From NCBI GenBank assembly GCA_900552935.1, contig USBN01000038.1:1-14117 (forward strand): a stretch of 14,117 bases of DNA, read 5' to 3'. Both the position numbers and the translations under genes were made by a program. The number at the start of each line of letters is the position of its first letter. The first letter of the stretch is position 1. The notes beneath the pieces were generated by a model. It was not told where the DNA came from. It did not search any database and saw only the letters and a list, made by a program, of their open reading frames with translations. This document shows, piece after piece, positions 1-6,342 of the stretch. This stretch comes from an uncultured Coriobacteriaceae bacterium. GTDB lineage: Bacteria > Actinomycetota > Coriobacteriia > Coriobacteriales > Atopobiaceae.

Positions 1-31
1 GTCGGCAGCGTCAGATGTGTATAAGAGACAG
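1..31 (+). other. Sequencing-library adapter (Nextera/Tn5 read-1 adapter), not genomic
   Basis: The first 31 bases match the standard Nextera read-1 adapter lacking only its first two bases. Bases 13-31 are the 19-bp Tn5 mosaic end (AGATGTGTATAAGAGACAG). Translating through it gives the well-known artefact peptide MCIRDR, so the apparent ATG at 15 is not a real start. It marks an untrimmed read end, and hence the end of the contig, rather than a biological transposon end. Confidence 0.98.
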
Positions 32-32
32 G

Positions 33-296
33 TCCGAGGTAATCAGCATGATTGGTCGAGGGGAGCCTCGCGCAAACATTGCTAATGGCGTCTTGGATAG
101 CGTGTTGGGGCGAGTCGCGGCGCTCGCCGGGCAAGGTTCGGGCGCGCCGTACTACCTCACCGGCGGTCTTTGCGAGAACGAGTATTTCGTAGCCCGGCTT
201 GGTGAGAGGCTTGGGGCGCTGGTCATGACATGCCCGCAGGCAAGATTCGCAGGTGCACTTGGCGCCGCCGAGCGAGCACTTGCCCTTGTTGGGTAG
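33..296 (+). CDS. C-terminal fragment of an acyl-CoA dehydratase activase (BadF/BadG/BcrA/HgdC-type ATPase)
   Basis: This is the truncated 3' end of a gene, about 87 residues, cut on the left by adapter sequence; the start lies outside the window. The fragment contains YYLTGGLCEN followed by CPQARFAGALGAAERAL. These resemble the end of the ASKHA-fold activases, where an (L)TGG motif belongs to the nucleotide-binding fold and a G-A-LGAA helix ends the protein. Family members are [4Fe-4S] ATPases that drive electrons into 2-hydroxyacyl-CoA dehydratases or related double-cubane reductases. The 51-base gap to selD and the shared strand suggest the same transcript, but a role in selenium metabolism is inference. 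The cluster ligands and most of the ATPase domain cannot be seen, so the substrate cannot be named. Confidence 0.8.
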   Translation, partial: SEVISMIGRGEPRANIANGVLDSVLGRVAALAGQGSGAPYYLTGGLCENEYFVARLGERLGALVMTCPQARFAGALGAAERALALVG

Positions 297-312
297 ATAA
301 CGCGTATTCGAT

Positions 313-328
313 TCGGGTGTAAGCCCGA
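313..328 (+). other. Short hairpin upstream of selD
   Basis: TCGGG at 313-317 pairs perfectly with CCCGA at 324-328 around a 6-base loop, in the 51-base gap between the activase fragment and selD. No T-tract follows, so it is not a typical terminator. It ends about 10 bases before the selD ribosome-binding site (GGAG, 339-342). It may be chance. Confidence 0.3.
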
Positions 329-347
329 CATCTGGGTTGGAGACATC

Positions 348-1391
348 ATGGACATGACGGGAGTCAAGCTAACCGAGCTCGTTGAGGCCGCTGGATGCGC
401 CGCGAAGCTCGCGCCAGGGTACCTTTCGCAGGTCCTTGCGGACTTACCCCGCGTCGCAAGTGACAAGCTGCTTGTCGGTTTCGACTCTTCTGATGACGCC
501 TACGTCTATGACCTGGGCGATGGTAGGGGGCTCGTGGGGACGACGGATTTCTTCCCCCCGATGGTCGATGATCCGTATCTCTTTGGCCAGGTAGCAGCTG
601 CAAACGCCCTCTCCGACGTATGGGCCATGGGCGGCAAGCCCGCACTTGCGCTTAACCTGCTGTGCTTCCCCAATTGCCTCGGCCTTGAGGTGGCGGGGCA
701 GATTCTTGCCGGAGGTGCCGACAAGTGCCGTGAGGCGGGCGTGATCGTTGCTGGGGGTCACTCCATCAATGACCACGAGCCTAAGTTCGGCCTTGCCGTC
801 ACGGGCTTCGTGGACCTCGACCACCTTCTTGCGAATGCTGGCGCTCGCGAGGGAGACGTGCTCGTGTTGACGAAGGCCCTCGGCACCGGTGTCCTCACGA
901 CCGCCTACAAGGGTGAGATTCTCGACGAGGATGGCGTCCGCGTAGCGACCGACTCCATGATCACGCTCAACAAATACGCCGCCGAGGCCCTCGACGGCCT
1001 CCCCGCGCATGCGGCGACCGACGTCACGGGCTTCTCGCTCATGGGTCATGGCTGTGAGATGGCGGAGGCGAGCGACGTCACGCTCGAGATATGGGCCGCA
1101 CGCGTGCCACTGCTTGCACGGGCGCGGGAAATGGCGGCAATGGGTCTCATCCCCGCCGGCGCCTACCGCAACCGCGACTTTTTTGGCCCTCGCGTCGAGG
1201 TGGAGCCTGATATCCCGCTCGACCTCGCGGACGTCCTGTTCGATCCGCAGACCTCCGGCGGCCTTCTTGTCGCCATGCCCGAAGAAGAGGCCGAGGGATA
1301 TGTTACCCGGTTGAGGGAACTGGGGCAGCCAGCTGCGGTGATAGGCCGTGTTGTTGCTCGCGGAGAACGTTCCGTCCACGTTACGATGTAG
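348..1391 (+). CDS. selD: Selenide, water dikinase (selenophosphate synthetase)
   Basis: SelD makes selenophosphate from selenide and ATP and is the cytoplasmic source of activated selenium. The 347-residue length and the colinear match to the bacterial family are clear. The N-terminal AAGCAAK carries the catalytic Cys17 and Lys20, at the same numbers as in E. coli, and the second Cys seen in E. coli is Ala19 here. It is a Cys, not a Sec, form. SSDDAYVYDL (about 47-56) and TTDFFPPMVD (65-74) supply metal and ATP-binding Asp residues; AGGHS and a late DPQTSGGLL complete the AIRS/PurM-like fold. The start is ATG 348, with GGAG 5 bases upstream; ATG 354 is possible. Its neighbours are yedF, DUF3343, a desulfurase, yqeC and yqeB. 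This context points to a supply for molybdenum hydroxylases, with use in selenocysteine synthesis untested. Confidence 0.97.
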   Translation: MDMTGVKLTELVEAAGCAAKLAPGYLSQVLADLPRVASDKLLVGFDSSDDAYVYDLGDGRGLVGTTDFFPPMVDDPYLFGQVAAANALSDVWAMGGKPALALNLLCFPNCLGLEVAGQILAGGADKCREAGVIVAGGHSINDHEPKFGLAVTGFVDLDHLLANAGAREGDVLVLTKALGTGVLTTAYKGEILDEDGVRVATDSMITLNKYAAEALDGLPAHAATDVTGFSLMGHGCEMAEASDVTLEIWAARVPLLARAREMAAMGLIPAGAYRNRDFFGPRVEVEPDIPLDLADVLFDPQTSGGLLVAMPEEEAEGYVTRLRELGQPAAVIGRVVARGERSVHVTM

Positions 1392-1418
1392 ATTCGCTTC
1401 GAGAAAGGGAGCCCAAAT

Positions 1419-2039
1419 ATGTCCGAGAACAAGCTCGTCATCGATGCTCGCGGAGACGCCTGCCCCATCCCTGTCGTCAAGACGCTGAAGGCGCTCGGCG
1501 CGCTCGGCGGAGCTGGTGCGGTTGAGACCATCGTCGATAACAAGATCGCCGTCGAGAACCTCACTCGCATGGCCACTTCCAAGGGTTGCGCTAGCAGCTT
1601 CGAGCAGACGGGCGACAAGGAGTGGCACGTCGTTACCACGGCGAGCGGTGCCGTTGAGGTGTCCTCGGACGAGCCCGAGGCCGTTACCTGCGCTGCTTCG
1701 GCGGACAACGTAGTCGTCCAGATCACGAGCGATGCCATGGGCACGGGCGATGACGTTCTGGGCAAGAAGCTGCTCAAGAGCTTCGTCTTCTCTCTGACGC
1801 AGCTTCCGCGTCTGCCCAAGACCATCCTGCTCTACAACGGCGGTGCCCATCTCTCCTGTGAAGGTTCGGATTCGCTCGACGACCTCAAGAACCTTGCGGA
1901 TGACGGCGTCGAGATTCTTACCTGCGGCACCTGCCTCGACTTCTATGGCATTACCGACAAGCTCGCAGTTGGCGAGGTCACCAACATGTACGTGATCGCC
2001 GAGAAGCTCGCTGGTGCATCCGTGGTCGTGAGGCCCTAG
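1419..2039 (+). CDS. yedF: Sulfurtransferase-like selenium metabolism protein YedF
   Basis: This 206-residue cytoplasmic protein has two parts. Residues 1-75 are a TusA/SirA-like domain with the signature Cys-Pro-x-Pro at 15-18 (GDACPIPVVKT), whose Cys carries persulfide or selenide in the family. Residues about 95-206 form a DsrE-like domain with TCGTC at 168-172, so Cys169 and Cys172 may also take part in chalcogen transfer. The two-domain architecture matches the family called YedF in selenium-trait genomes, longer than the single-domain E. coli TusA/YedF proteins. It lies 27 bases after selD and overlaps the next gene by one base. The likely role is a Se/S relay between the desulfurase or DUF3343 protein and SelD or the hydroxylase cofactor; the exact partner is inference. 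Confidence 0.93.
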   Translation: MSENKLVIDARGDACPIPVVKTLKALGALGGAGAVETIVDNKIAVENLTRMATSKGCASSFEQTGDKEWHVVTTASGAVEVSSDEPEAVTCAASADNVVVQITSDAMGTGDDVLGKKLLKSFVFSLTQLPRLPKTILLYNGGAHLSCEGSDSLDDLKNLADDGVEILTCGTCLDFYGITDKLAVGEVTNMYVIAEKLAGASVVVRP

Positions 2040-2296
2040 TGCCGCGCGTTCCGAGGCCCGCTCTTGTCGTGGCGTTTCCCACGACGGCGGCCGCCATGAG
2101 CTGCGAGGAGCTTTGCCAGTCCCAGGGCCTGCCCGGGCGGATGATCCCCGTTCCCGGCCAGGTCTCCGCCGGCTGCGGGCTTGCTTGGAAGGCGTCGCCA
2201 GGGGATCGCGCCCTTCTCGAGCCCGCCCTCTCTGGGGCAGGCGTTCCCGTTGAGGGGTTCTTCACGGTTGAGTTGCTTGAATTCGTGAGGGAGTAA
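2039..2296 (+). CDS. DUF3343 putative Se/S carrier-like protein
   Basis: A small protein of 85 residues. The core reads ALVVAFPTT, then GLPGRMIPVP at 30-39 and SAGCGLAWK at 43-51, which is the conserved DUF3343 pattern with an invariant-looking Cys46. Cys22 and Cys26 are additional. The family is annotated as a putative selenium or sulfur carrier because it sits beside selD, yedF and a desulfurase in many genomes; no reaction is established. The start is GTG at 2039, which shares its first base with the yedF stop codon, implying translational coupling; a GTG at 2069 would cut into the first conserved strand. It precedes the cysteine desulfurase gene by 36 bases. Cys46 is the obvious candidate to accept a persulfide or selenide. 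Confidence 0.88.
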   Translation: MPRVPRPALVVAFPTTAAAMSCEELCQSQGLPGRMIPVPGQVSAGCGLAWKASPGDRALLEPALSGAGVPVEGFFTVELLEFVRE

Positions 2297-2319
2297 GGGC
2301 CTGTCTGAGCATGGCCTTT

Positions 2320-2324
2320 GGAGG
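2320..2324 (+). promoter_or_regulatory. Ribosome-binding site deciding the desulfurase start
   Basis: GGAGG sits 8 bases before ATG 2333. The upstream in-frame TTG at 2318 overlaps this site and is therefore unlikely to be the start. Confidence 0.75.
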
Positions 2325-2332
2325 ACGACGCC

Positions 2333-3493
2333 ATGATTTATCTCGATAACGCTGCCACGACGATGCGAAAGCCGCAAGAGGTCATCGACGCCGTGGCAAC
2401 TGCCATGGGTACGCTCGGCAACGCCGGGCGTGGGGCGAGCTCAAGCGCCATGGGTGCCGCTCGCGCCATTCATGAGTGCCGAGAACGCGTGGCGAGGCTT
2501 CTTGGCTGCCCGAGGGCTGATCACGTTGCCTTTGCCCCCAACTCGACGGCGGCCCTCAACTGCGCCATCAATGGCCTGGTGGGCGAGGGTGACCGCGTAG
2601 TGACCACGGTGCTTGAGCATAACTCGGTTCTTCGTCCGCTGAACAGGCTCGCGGCTGAGCGTGGTGTCCTCGTTGAGCACGTGGGCTGCGATGAGTTCGG
2701 GCGCCTGGACATGGAGGAGCTTGAACGACTTGTCGTTTTGGGGACGCGAGCCGTCATCGTGACCGGAGCCTCAAACGTCACCGGCAACGCCGTGGATGTC
2801 GCGCGCGTCTCTCGCATCGCCCGCGCCGCCGGGGCCGTTTGCATCGTGGATGCCTCGCAAAGCGCGGGTATCATCCCTATCGATATGGTCCAGCAGGGGT
2901 TGGACGTAGTCTGCTTTACCGGCCACAAGGCGCTGATGGGTCCCCAGGGAACGGGGGGTCTCGCGGTATCTGAAGGCGTCGACGTTTGCCCCTGGAATGT
3001 GGGCGGCACTGGCGTGCATAGCTTTGACCCGATGCAACCCGAGGATTGGCCCACGCGCCTCGAGGCGGGTACCCTCAACGGACATGGCCTAGCTGGCCTC
3101 GCGGCGGGCCTCGAGTTCCTTGATGCCAACGGAGGCGTCGAGGCGATGGGCGAGCACGAGGTAGCCATGGCGCGGCGTCTGTATGAGGGCGTGCGTGGTA
3201 TCGAAGGCGTGACCGTCTATGGCGATTGGGAAACCTTCTCGTCTGACGAGTCTCCTCTCCGCGCGGGCGTCCTTTCCCTCAACGTCGGTGACATCTCGTC
3301 CGCCGACGTGTCGGACATGCTTATGCAGGGCTGGGGCATCGCGACCCGCCCAGGCGCCCATTGCGCGCCTCTCATGCACGAGGCGCTCGGCACGCGTGAG
3401 CAGGGTGTGGTTCGCTTCTCCACGAGCTGGTTCACAACCCAGGAGGAGATAGACACGGCGATCGAAGCCGTTCGGGAGATCGCGCAGGGCTAA
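2333..3493 (+). CDS. Cysteine desulfurase family protein (EF2568 type, class V aminotransferase fold)
   Basis: A PLP enzyme of 386 residues that should remove sulfur (or selenium from selenocysteine) from cysteine, giving alanine and an enzyme persulfide. Visible motifs are the N-terminal IYLDNAATT, His96 (LEHNS) over the cofactor, Asp173 and Gln176 (VDASQSAG), the Schiff-base Lys199 (TGHKALMGPQGTG), and the catalytic Cys344 in TRPGAHCAPLMH. The RPGxHCAP context is that of the SufS/Csd-like branch, not IscS. The start at ATG 2333 gives the usual short N-terminus and has GGAGG 8 bases upstream. The EF2568-type subfamily is named after the Enterococcus faecalis selenium-molybdenum hydroxylase cluster, the same gene company as here. 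The gene ends the first + strand block and converges on yqeC. Confidence 0.93.
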   Translation: MIYLDNAATTMRKPQEVIDAVATAMGTLGNAGRGASSSAMGAARAIHECRERVARLLGCPRADHVAFAPNSTAALNCAINGLVGEGDRVVTTVLEHNSVLRPLNRLAAERGVLVEHVGCDEFGRLDMEELERLVVLGTRAVIVTGASNVTGNAVDVARVSRIARAAGAVCIVDASQSAGIIPIDMVQQGLDVVCFTGHKALMGPQGTGGLAVSEGVDVCPWNVGGTGVHSFDPMQPEDWPTRLEAGTLNGHGLAGLAAGLEFLDANGGVEAMGEHEVAMARRLYEGVRGIEGVTVYGDWETFSSDESPLRAGVLSLNVGDISSADVSDMLMQGWGIATRPGAHCAPLMHEALGTREQGVVRFSTSWFTTQEEIDTAIEAVREIAQG

Positions 3494-3526
3494 CTGCGTT
3501 TCGCGTGGTTTAACAGCGTCAACACA

Positions 3527-3564
3527 TCGCCCGCCCGCTAGCGTTTGGACTAACGGGCAGGCGA
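3527..3564. terminator. Hairpin between convergent genes, probable bidirectional terminator
   Basis: Bases 3527-3541 and 3550-3564 form a 15-bp inverted repeat around an 8-base loop. Read on the + strand the stem has two C-A mismatches. Read on the - strand the same positions become U-G wobbles, so the stem pairs throughout, which would favour ending the yqeC transcript. The + side is followed by only a short TTTA and the - side has no clear U-tract, so the intrinsic terminator is imperfect. Confidence 0.6.
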
Positions 3565-3595
3565 TTTACCATCGTGGGCTGATGTCATCGTCCAG

Positions 3596-4339
3596 CTACT
3601 GGATCTCTGTGAGGTCGTGTCTGCGGATGCTCCCCGCGAGCATGGGCACCTTCATGCCCATGGCAACGAGCTCCTCGTAAAACGCGTGCGCTGCCTCAAC
3701 CATCTCGGGGTCTTCTACCTGGTTAACTATGATCAGGTTCGGGTCTATGACACCCCTCCTGGCCTCCGTGGCAAGATGCCGAGCGAGAAGTTTTGGCGTA
3801 ACCACGTCATCCCGTTCGCAACTCGAGTTCTCGCAGAAGAGCTCTGCCCTATGAACGGTTTGTGCCACGGGCCTGCCAAAGGCGCTTGCACCAATGACCG
3901 TGATCGTCAGGTCGCTGCCGTCCGGAATAACGGGCTCGCGATTGCTGTGTGCTTTGACGGGCATGTGCCTCGAGCCATCTGCTTCGACGAGTACGAAGTC
4001 TGCGAGGCTTGCGAGATCTTTCGGCTCGATCAGCGAGGGCGCCAGTTTGCCCGCATTTCGCGCCTCGTGAGCGGGCGTGCCAATGCAGATGACCCGCTGG
4101 GTCTTGACCTGTCGCGCGATCTCAAACTCGTCGGTGGAAACAACGGTATCGATGCCGCCGAAGGGTAGGAAATGGGTCGTTGTGGCGAGGATTACGCTCT
4201 TTCCCTCGGCGACGAGTTCATCCGCAAGAGAGCGTAGCAGCGTCGTCTTGCCACCTCCGCCGATGACGGACCAAATCGCGCCGTTTGCCTGTCGATTCGA
4301 CGCGTTCGCAGTACTTTTGATGCCACGATAACAATCCAT
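3596..4339 (-). CDS. yqeC: Selenium-dependent hydroxylase accessory protein YqeC
   Basis: A 247-residue predicted nucleotide-binding protein on the strand opposite to all its neighbours. Near the N-terminus IWSVIGGGGKTTLL holds a P-loop-like GGGGKTT (about residues 27-33). LATTTHF follows, then FVLVEADGSRHMPVKAHSNREPVIP, abbreviated here by its key VEADGS and EPVIP motifs, then a VIGASAFGRP segment. This order is that of the YqeC family, found next to yqeB in genomes with selenium-dependent molybdenum hydroxylases; its biochemical step is not established. I chose ATG at 4339, with AGGG (4346-4349) 6 bases away, over the TTG at 4345. It converges with the desulfurase gene and diverges from yqeB with a 112-base gap, so it may be transcribed separately. 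Confidence 0.92.
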   Translation of the reverse strand: MDCYRGIKSTANASNRQANGAIWSVIGGGGKTTLLRSLADELVAEGKSVILATTTHFLPFGGIDTVVSTDEFEIARQVKTQRVICIGTPAHEARNAGKLAPSLIEPKDLASLADFVLVEADGSRHMPVKAHSNREPVIPDGSDLTITVIGASAFGRPVAQTVHRAELFCENSSCERDDVVTPKLLARHLATEARRGVIDPNLIIVNQVEDPEMVEAAHAFYEELVAMGMKVPMLAGSIRRHDLTEIQ

Positions 4340-4351
4340 TAGCAACCCTAA

Positions 4352-4380
4352 CTTATAGTTTGGTATAGCGTTGTTGTCGT
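4352..4380 (-). promoter_or_regulatory. Candidate promoter for yqeC
   Basis: Reading the - strand, ACGACA (4375-4380) and TATAAG (4352-4357) lie 17 bases apart and resemble -35 and -10 elements (4/6 and 5/6 matches). The transcript would start near 4345, within a few bases of the coding start, so it would be almost leaderless and would lose the AGGG site. This conflict keeps confidence low. Confidence 0.25.
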
Positions 4381-4405
4381 ATGGTGACTACGCTTTGCCA
4401 TAGCG
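4354..4405. promoter_or_regulatory. Divergent control region between yqeC and yqeB with repeated ATAGCG
   Basis: The 112-base gap between divergent genes is AT-richer than its surroundings. ATAGCG occurs at 4365-4370 and again at 4400-4405, and TATAG occurs at 4354-4358. On the - strand the repeat reads CGCTAT, like the half-site of the E. coli ModE operator (molybdate repressor), but a second, properly spaced half-site is not present. It is a plausible place for a regulator of both genes; identity is a guess. Confidence 0.3.
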
Positions 4406-4451
4406 GGAAACTACCTACCATTGTGGCTGTCTTTGGGGAACGGTGAGTTAC

Positions 4452-5246
4452 ATGCTCGTTGAGATTCGGGGAGCGGGGGATATCGCTACCGGCATCGCGC
4501 TTCGCCTGAGGCGTGCCGGGTGCAAAGTCGTCATGTGCGACATTGCAGTTCCCACGTCCATCCGCCGTACCGTCTGCTTTTCTGAGGCCATCCGCCTTGG
4601 CTCATGTGAGGTTGAGGGCGTTTGCGCTCGTCTTGCCAGCTCCTGCGCGGAGGCTCGTTCGATCGTCGTCGGTGGCGACGTCGCGGTCCTCGTCGACCCC
4701 GAGGGCGAGAGCATTTCGGAGCTGAAGCCTCAGGTTGTCGTCGATGCCATCCTCGCCAAAAAGAACCTCGGCACGAAACGGTCCATGGCTCCGTATGTCA
4801 TTGGCGTTGGCCCGGGCTTTTATGCGGGCAAGGATTGCAATGCGGTCGTCGAGACTAATCGAGGGCATTTCCTCGGCCAGGTCATCTGGGATGGCCCGGC
4901 CGCTCCCAACACCGGTATCCCCGGCGTCATTGCCGGTCATTCTGCGGACCGTGTGCTGCGCGCCCCCGCAGACGGCGTCTTTGAACCAGTCCTCCAGATT
5001 GGCGACGTCGTGCGCGTCGGCCAGGTTGCCGCAACCGTGTCCGGCGTTCCCATGACCTGCACCATCAATGGTGTCCTGCGCGGCCTTCTCCAGGAGGGCG
5101 TTGAGGTGACGGCGGGCATGAAGTCCGGCGACATCGACCCGCGTTGCGAGCGCTCGCACTGCTTCTCCTCGTCTGACAAGGCCCGTGCCGTTGGCGGAGG
5201 CGTGCTCGAGGCGATTTGCATGCTCACCTCGAGGTTGGAGGGTTAA
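4452..5246 (+). CDS. yqeB: Selenium-dependent molybdenum hydroxylase system protein YqeB (EF2563 family)
   Basis: A 264-residue cytoplasmic protein. It opens with IRGAGDIATGIALRLRRAG, a dinucleotide-fold-like glycine pattern, followed by RRTVCFSEAI. The middle carries VIGVGPGFYAGKDCNAVVET and NTGIPG. The C-terminal half has a biotinyl/lipoyl-like turn (LRAPADGVFEP and IGDVVRVGQVAATVSG) and ends with DIDPR and a conserved AVGGGVLEA. This order matches the YqeB family, a marker of genomes with selenium-dependent molybdenum hydroxylases; its reaction is unknown, and handling of the selenylated cofactor is a hypothesis. The start is ATG 4452, giving the usual MLVEIRGAGD; GTG 4443 is in frame but only 3 bases from its best Shine-Dalgarno match. 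The stop is 2 bases from the xdhC start, so the two are surely co-transcribed. Confidence 0.94.
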   Translation: MLVEIRGAGDIATGIALRLRRAGCKVVMCDIAVPTSIRRTVCFSEAIRLGSCEVEGVCARLASSCAEARSIVVGGDVAVLVDPEGESISELKPQVVVDAILAKKNLGTKRSMAPYVIGVGPGFYAGKDCNAVVETNRGHFLGQVIWDGPAAPNTGIPGVIAGHSADRVLRAPADGVFEPVLQIGDVVRVGQVAATVSGVPMTCTINGVLRGLLQEGVEVTAGMKSGDIDPRCERSHCFSSSDKARAVGGGVLEAICMLTSRLEG

Positions 5247-5248
5247 GG

Positions 5249-6220
5249 ATGGAAGGCATCTCTCTTCTCCGCCGCGAACTTGCGGAGCTTGAGGCCGGAA
5301 GGTCCGTTGCCGAGGCCGTCGTGCTTTCTACTGCGGGGTCGGCCGCCCGCGCCGCCGGTGCTCGGATGGTGCTTCTCGAGGACGGTTCCTTTCTGGGAAC
5401 GGTCGGCGGTGGTTCTCCTGAGCTCGAAAGCCAGAGGCTCTGCCACGACACGCTCTCTGGCAAGCCCGCCGTGCGCATGAACTTCAAGCGAGGTGTGGTT
5501 GATATCGCCTGCGGGGGCTCTCAGCTCATCGGAATTCGCCGGCTATCGTTGGCTGACGTTCCTGCGCTCAGGGCTGCCATCGAGTCTGCCGACGCGGAAG
5601 CGCCCGTCGAGCTTGCCGTCGATTGGTCCGCTCCCGTTCCCGTCGCTGCCGTTGGGGGGTCCGCAGGGGCTGATTCGACTCCGCGAATGGAGGGCGACCT
5701 CTATCTCGAGCCTGTGGCGTGCGCTCCTCGTTGCGTCATCTTTGGCGGGGGTCACGTCGGTAGGGCGCTCGTGCCGGCACTCGCCGCGATCGATTTTGAT
5801 GTCGTAGTCATTGACGACCGTCCTGAGGTGGCTTGCGTCGAGAACTTCCCGGCCGCCTCGAGCGTCATCCTCGGCGATTTTAAGGATATTTCCGCGAGCG
5901 TCACGCTTGGCCGCCGCGATTACGTCGTTGTCATGACCCATGGGCACGCCGCTGACGAAGACGTCGTCGCGCAAGTCGTCGAGGCTCATCCGCTTTATCT
6001 CGGCTGCATGGGTAGCAGGAACAAGAGACGCGTCCTCGAAGGCGTGCTCACCTCACGTGGCGTTTCAGCGGATGAGATCGCCGCTGTCGATCTTCCCATT
6101 GGTCTGTCTATTGGTGCTGTGACTCCCGCGGAGATTGCGGTTTCAATTGCCGCAAAGATGATTGAAGTTCGTTCGGGTCATCGTGCCTCTCGGGCGATGG
6201 GCTGCCCCAGCTACCTGTAA
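5249..6220 (+). CDS. xdhC: XdhC family molybdenum hydroxylase maturation factor
   Basis: A 323-residue protein of the XdhC/CoxI family, chaperones that bind molybdenum cofactor and help add the terminal chalcogen and insert it into xanthine dehydrogenase-type enzymes. The N-terminal XdhC_CoxI domain (about 10-100) has STAGSAAR and GTVGGGSPELE. The C-terminal Rossmann-like domain starts at CVIFGGGHVGRAL (about 162-174) and contains VVVIDDRPE, VMTHGHAADED, YLGCMGSRNK and a terminal TPAEIAVSIAAKMIEVR. The start at ATG 5249 has GGAGG 7 bases upstream. In-frame sequence upstream overlaps yqeB and is excluded. With yqeB just before it and molybdate import just after, its client is probably a selenium-containing hydroxylase encoded elsewhere; this last point is inference. 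Confidence 0.93.
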   Translation: MEGISLLRRELAELEAGRSVAEAVVLSTAGSAARAAGARMVLLEDGSFLGTVGGGSPELESQRLCHDTLSGKPAVRMNFKRGVVDIACGGSQLIGIRRLSLADVPALRAAIESADAEAPVELAVDWSAPVPVAAVGGSAGADSTPRMEGDLYLEPVACAPRCVIFGGGHVGRALVPALAAIDFDVVVIDDRPEVACVENFPAASSVILGDFKDISASVTLGRRDYVVVMTHGHAADEDVVAQVVEAHPLYLGCMGSRNKRRVLEGVLTSRGVSADEIAAVDLPIGLSIGAVTPAEIAVSIAAKMIEVRSGHRASRAMGCPSYL

Positions 6221-6232
6221 GAAGGGTCTCAT

Positions 6233-6288
6233 TGCACGACGGTTGCAGCGTCGTGCATAAACGTGGCGACCGTTGTGCATTCCCACAA
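6233..6288. promoter_or_regulatory. Palindromic region upstream of modA, candidate operator or leader hairpin
   Basis: TGCACGACG (6233-6241) and CGTCGTGCA (6249-6257) form a perfect 9-bp inverted repeat with a 7-base spacer. A third near copy, CGTTGTGCA, lies at 6271-6279, and TTGTG/CACAA (6273-6277/6284-6288) makes a second small inverted repeat. No T-tract follows, so a terminator is less likely than a repressor site or leader structure controlling modABC. The regulator is unknown. Confidence 0.5.
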
Positions 6289-6342
6289 ACAACGAATCGC
6301 GTAGGTTTGCCACGGAACGTCGGGCTGAAAGGAAGGACCTCC

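Noticed and set aside
13..31. Tn5 mosaic end as a sign of a natural transposon
   Set aside because: It is embedded in the longer Nextera adapter and lies exactly at the sequence end; no transposase or IS50 sequence is present.
15..32. ATG at 15 as the start of a complete 93-residue gene
   Set aside because: The first six codons are adapter sequence; the protein is the truncated C-terminal end of a larger activase.
444..1850. Long open frame on the - strand (468 codons)
   Set aside because: It is antisense to selD and yedF, both with clear family motifs. High GC makes long antisense frames common, and its translation shows no recognisable domain.
2297..2332. Extra gene or terminator between the DUF3343 and desulfurase genes
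   Set aside because: The 36-base gap contains only the ribosome-binding site and no stable stem.
3617..4168. Open frame of 183 codons on the + strand
   Set aside because: It is antisense to yqeC, whose P-loop and VEADGS motifs identify the true coding strand.
6232..6342. N-terminal extension of modA from TTG 6232
   Set aside because: It runs through the palindromic spacer and would bury the lipoprotein signal peptide; ATG 6343 has a good ribosome-binding site.
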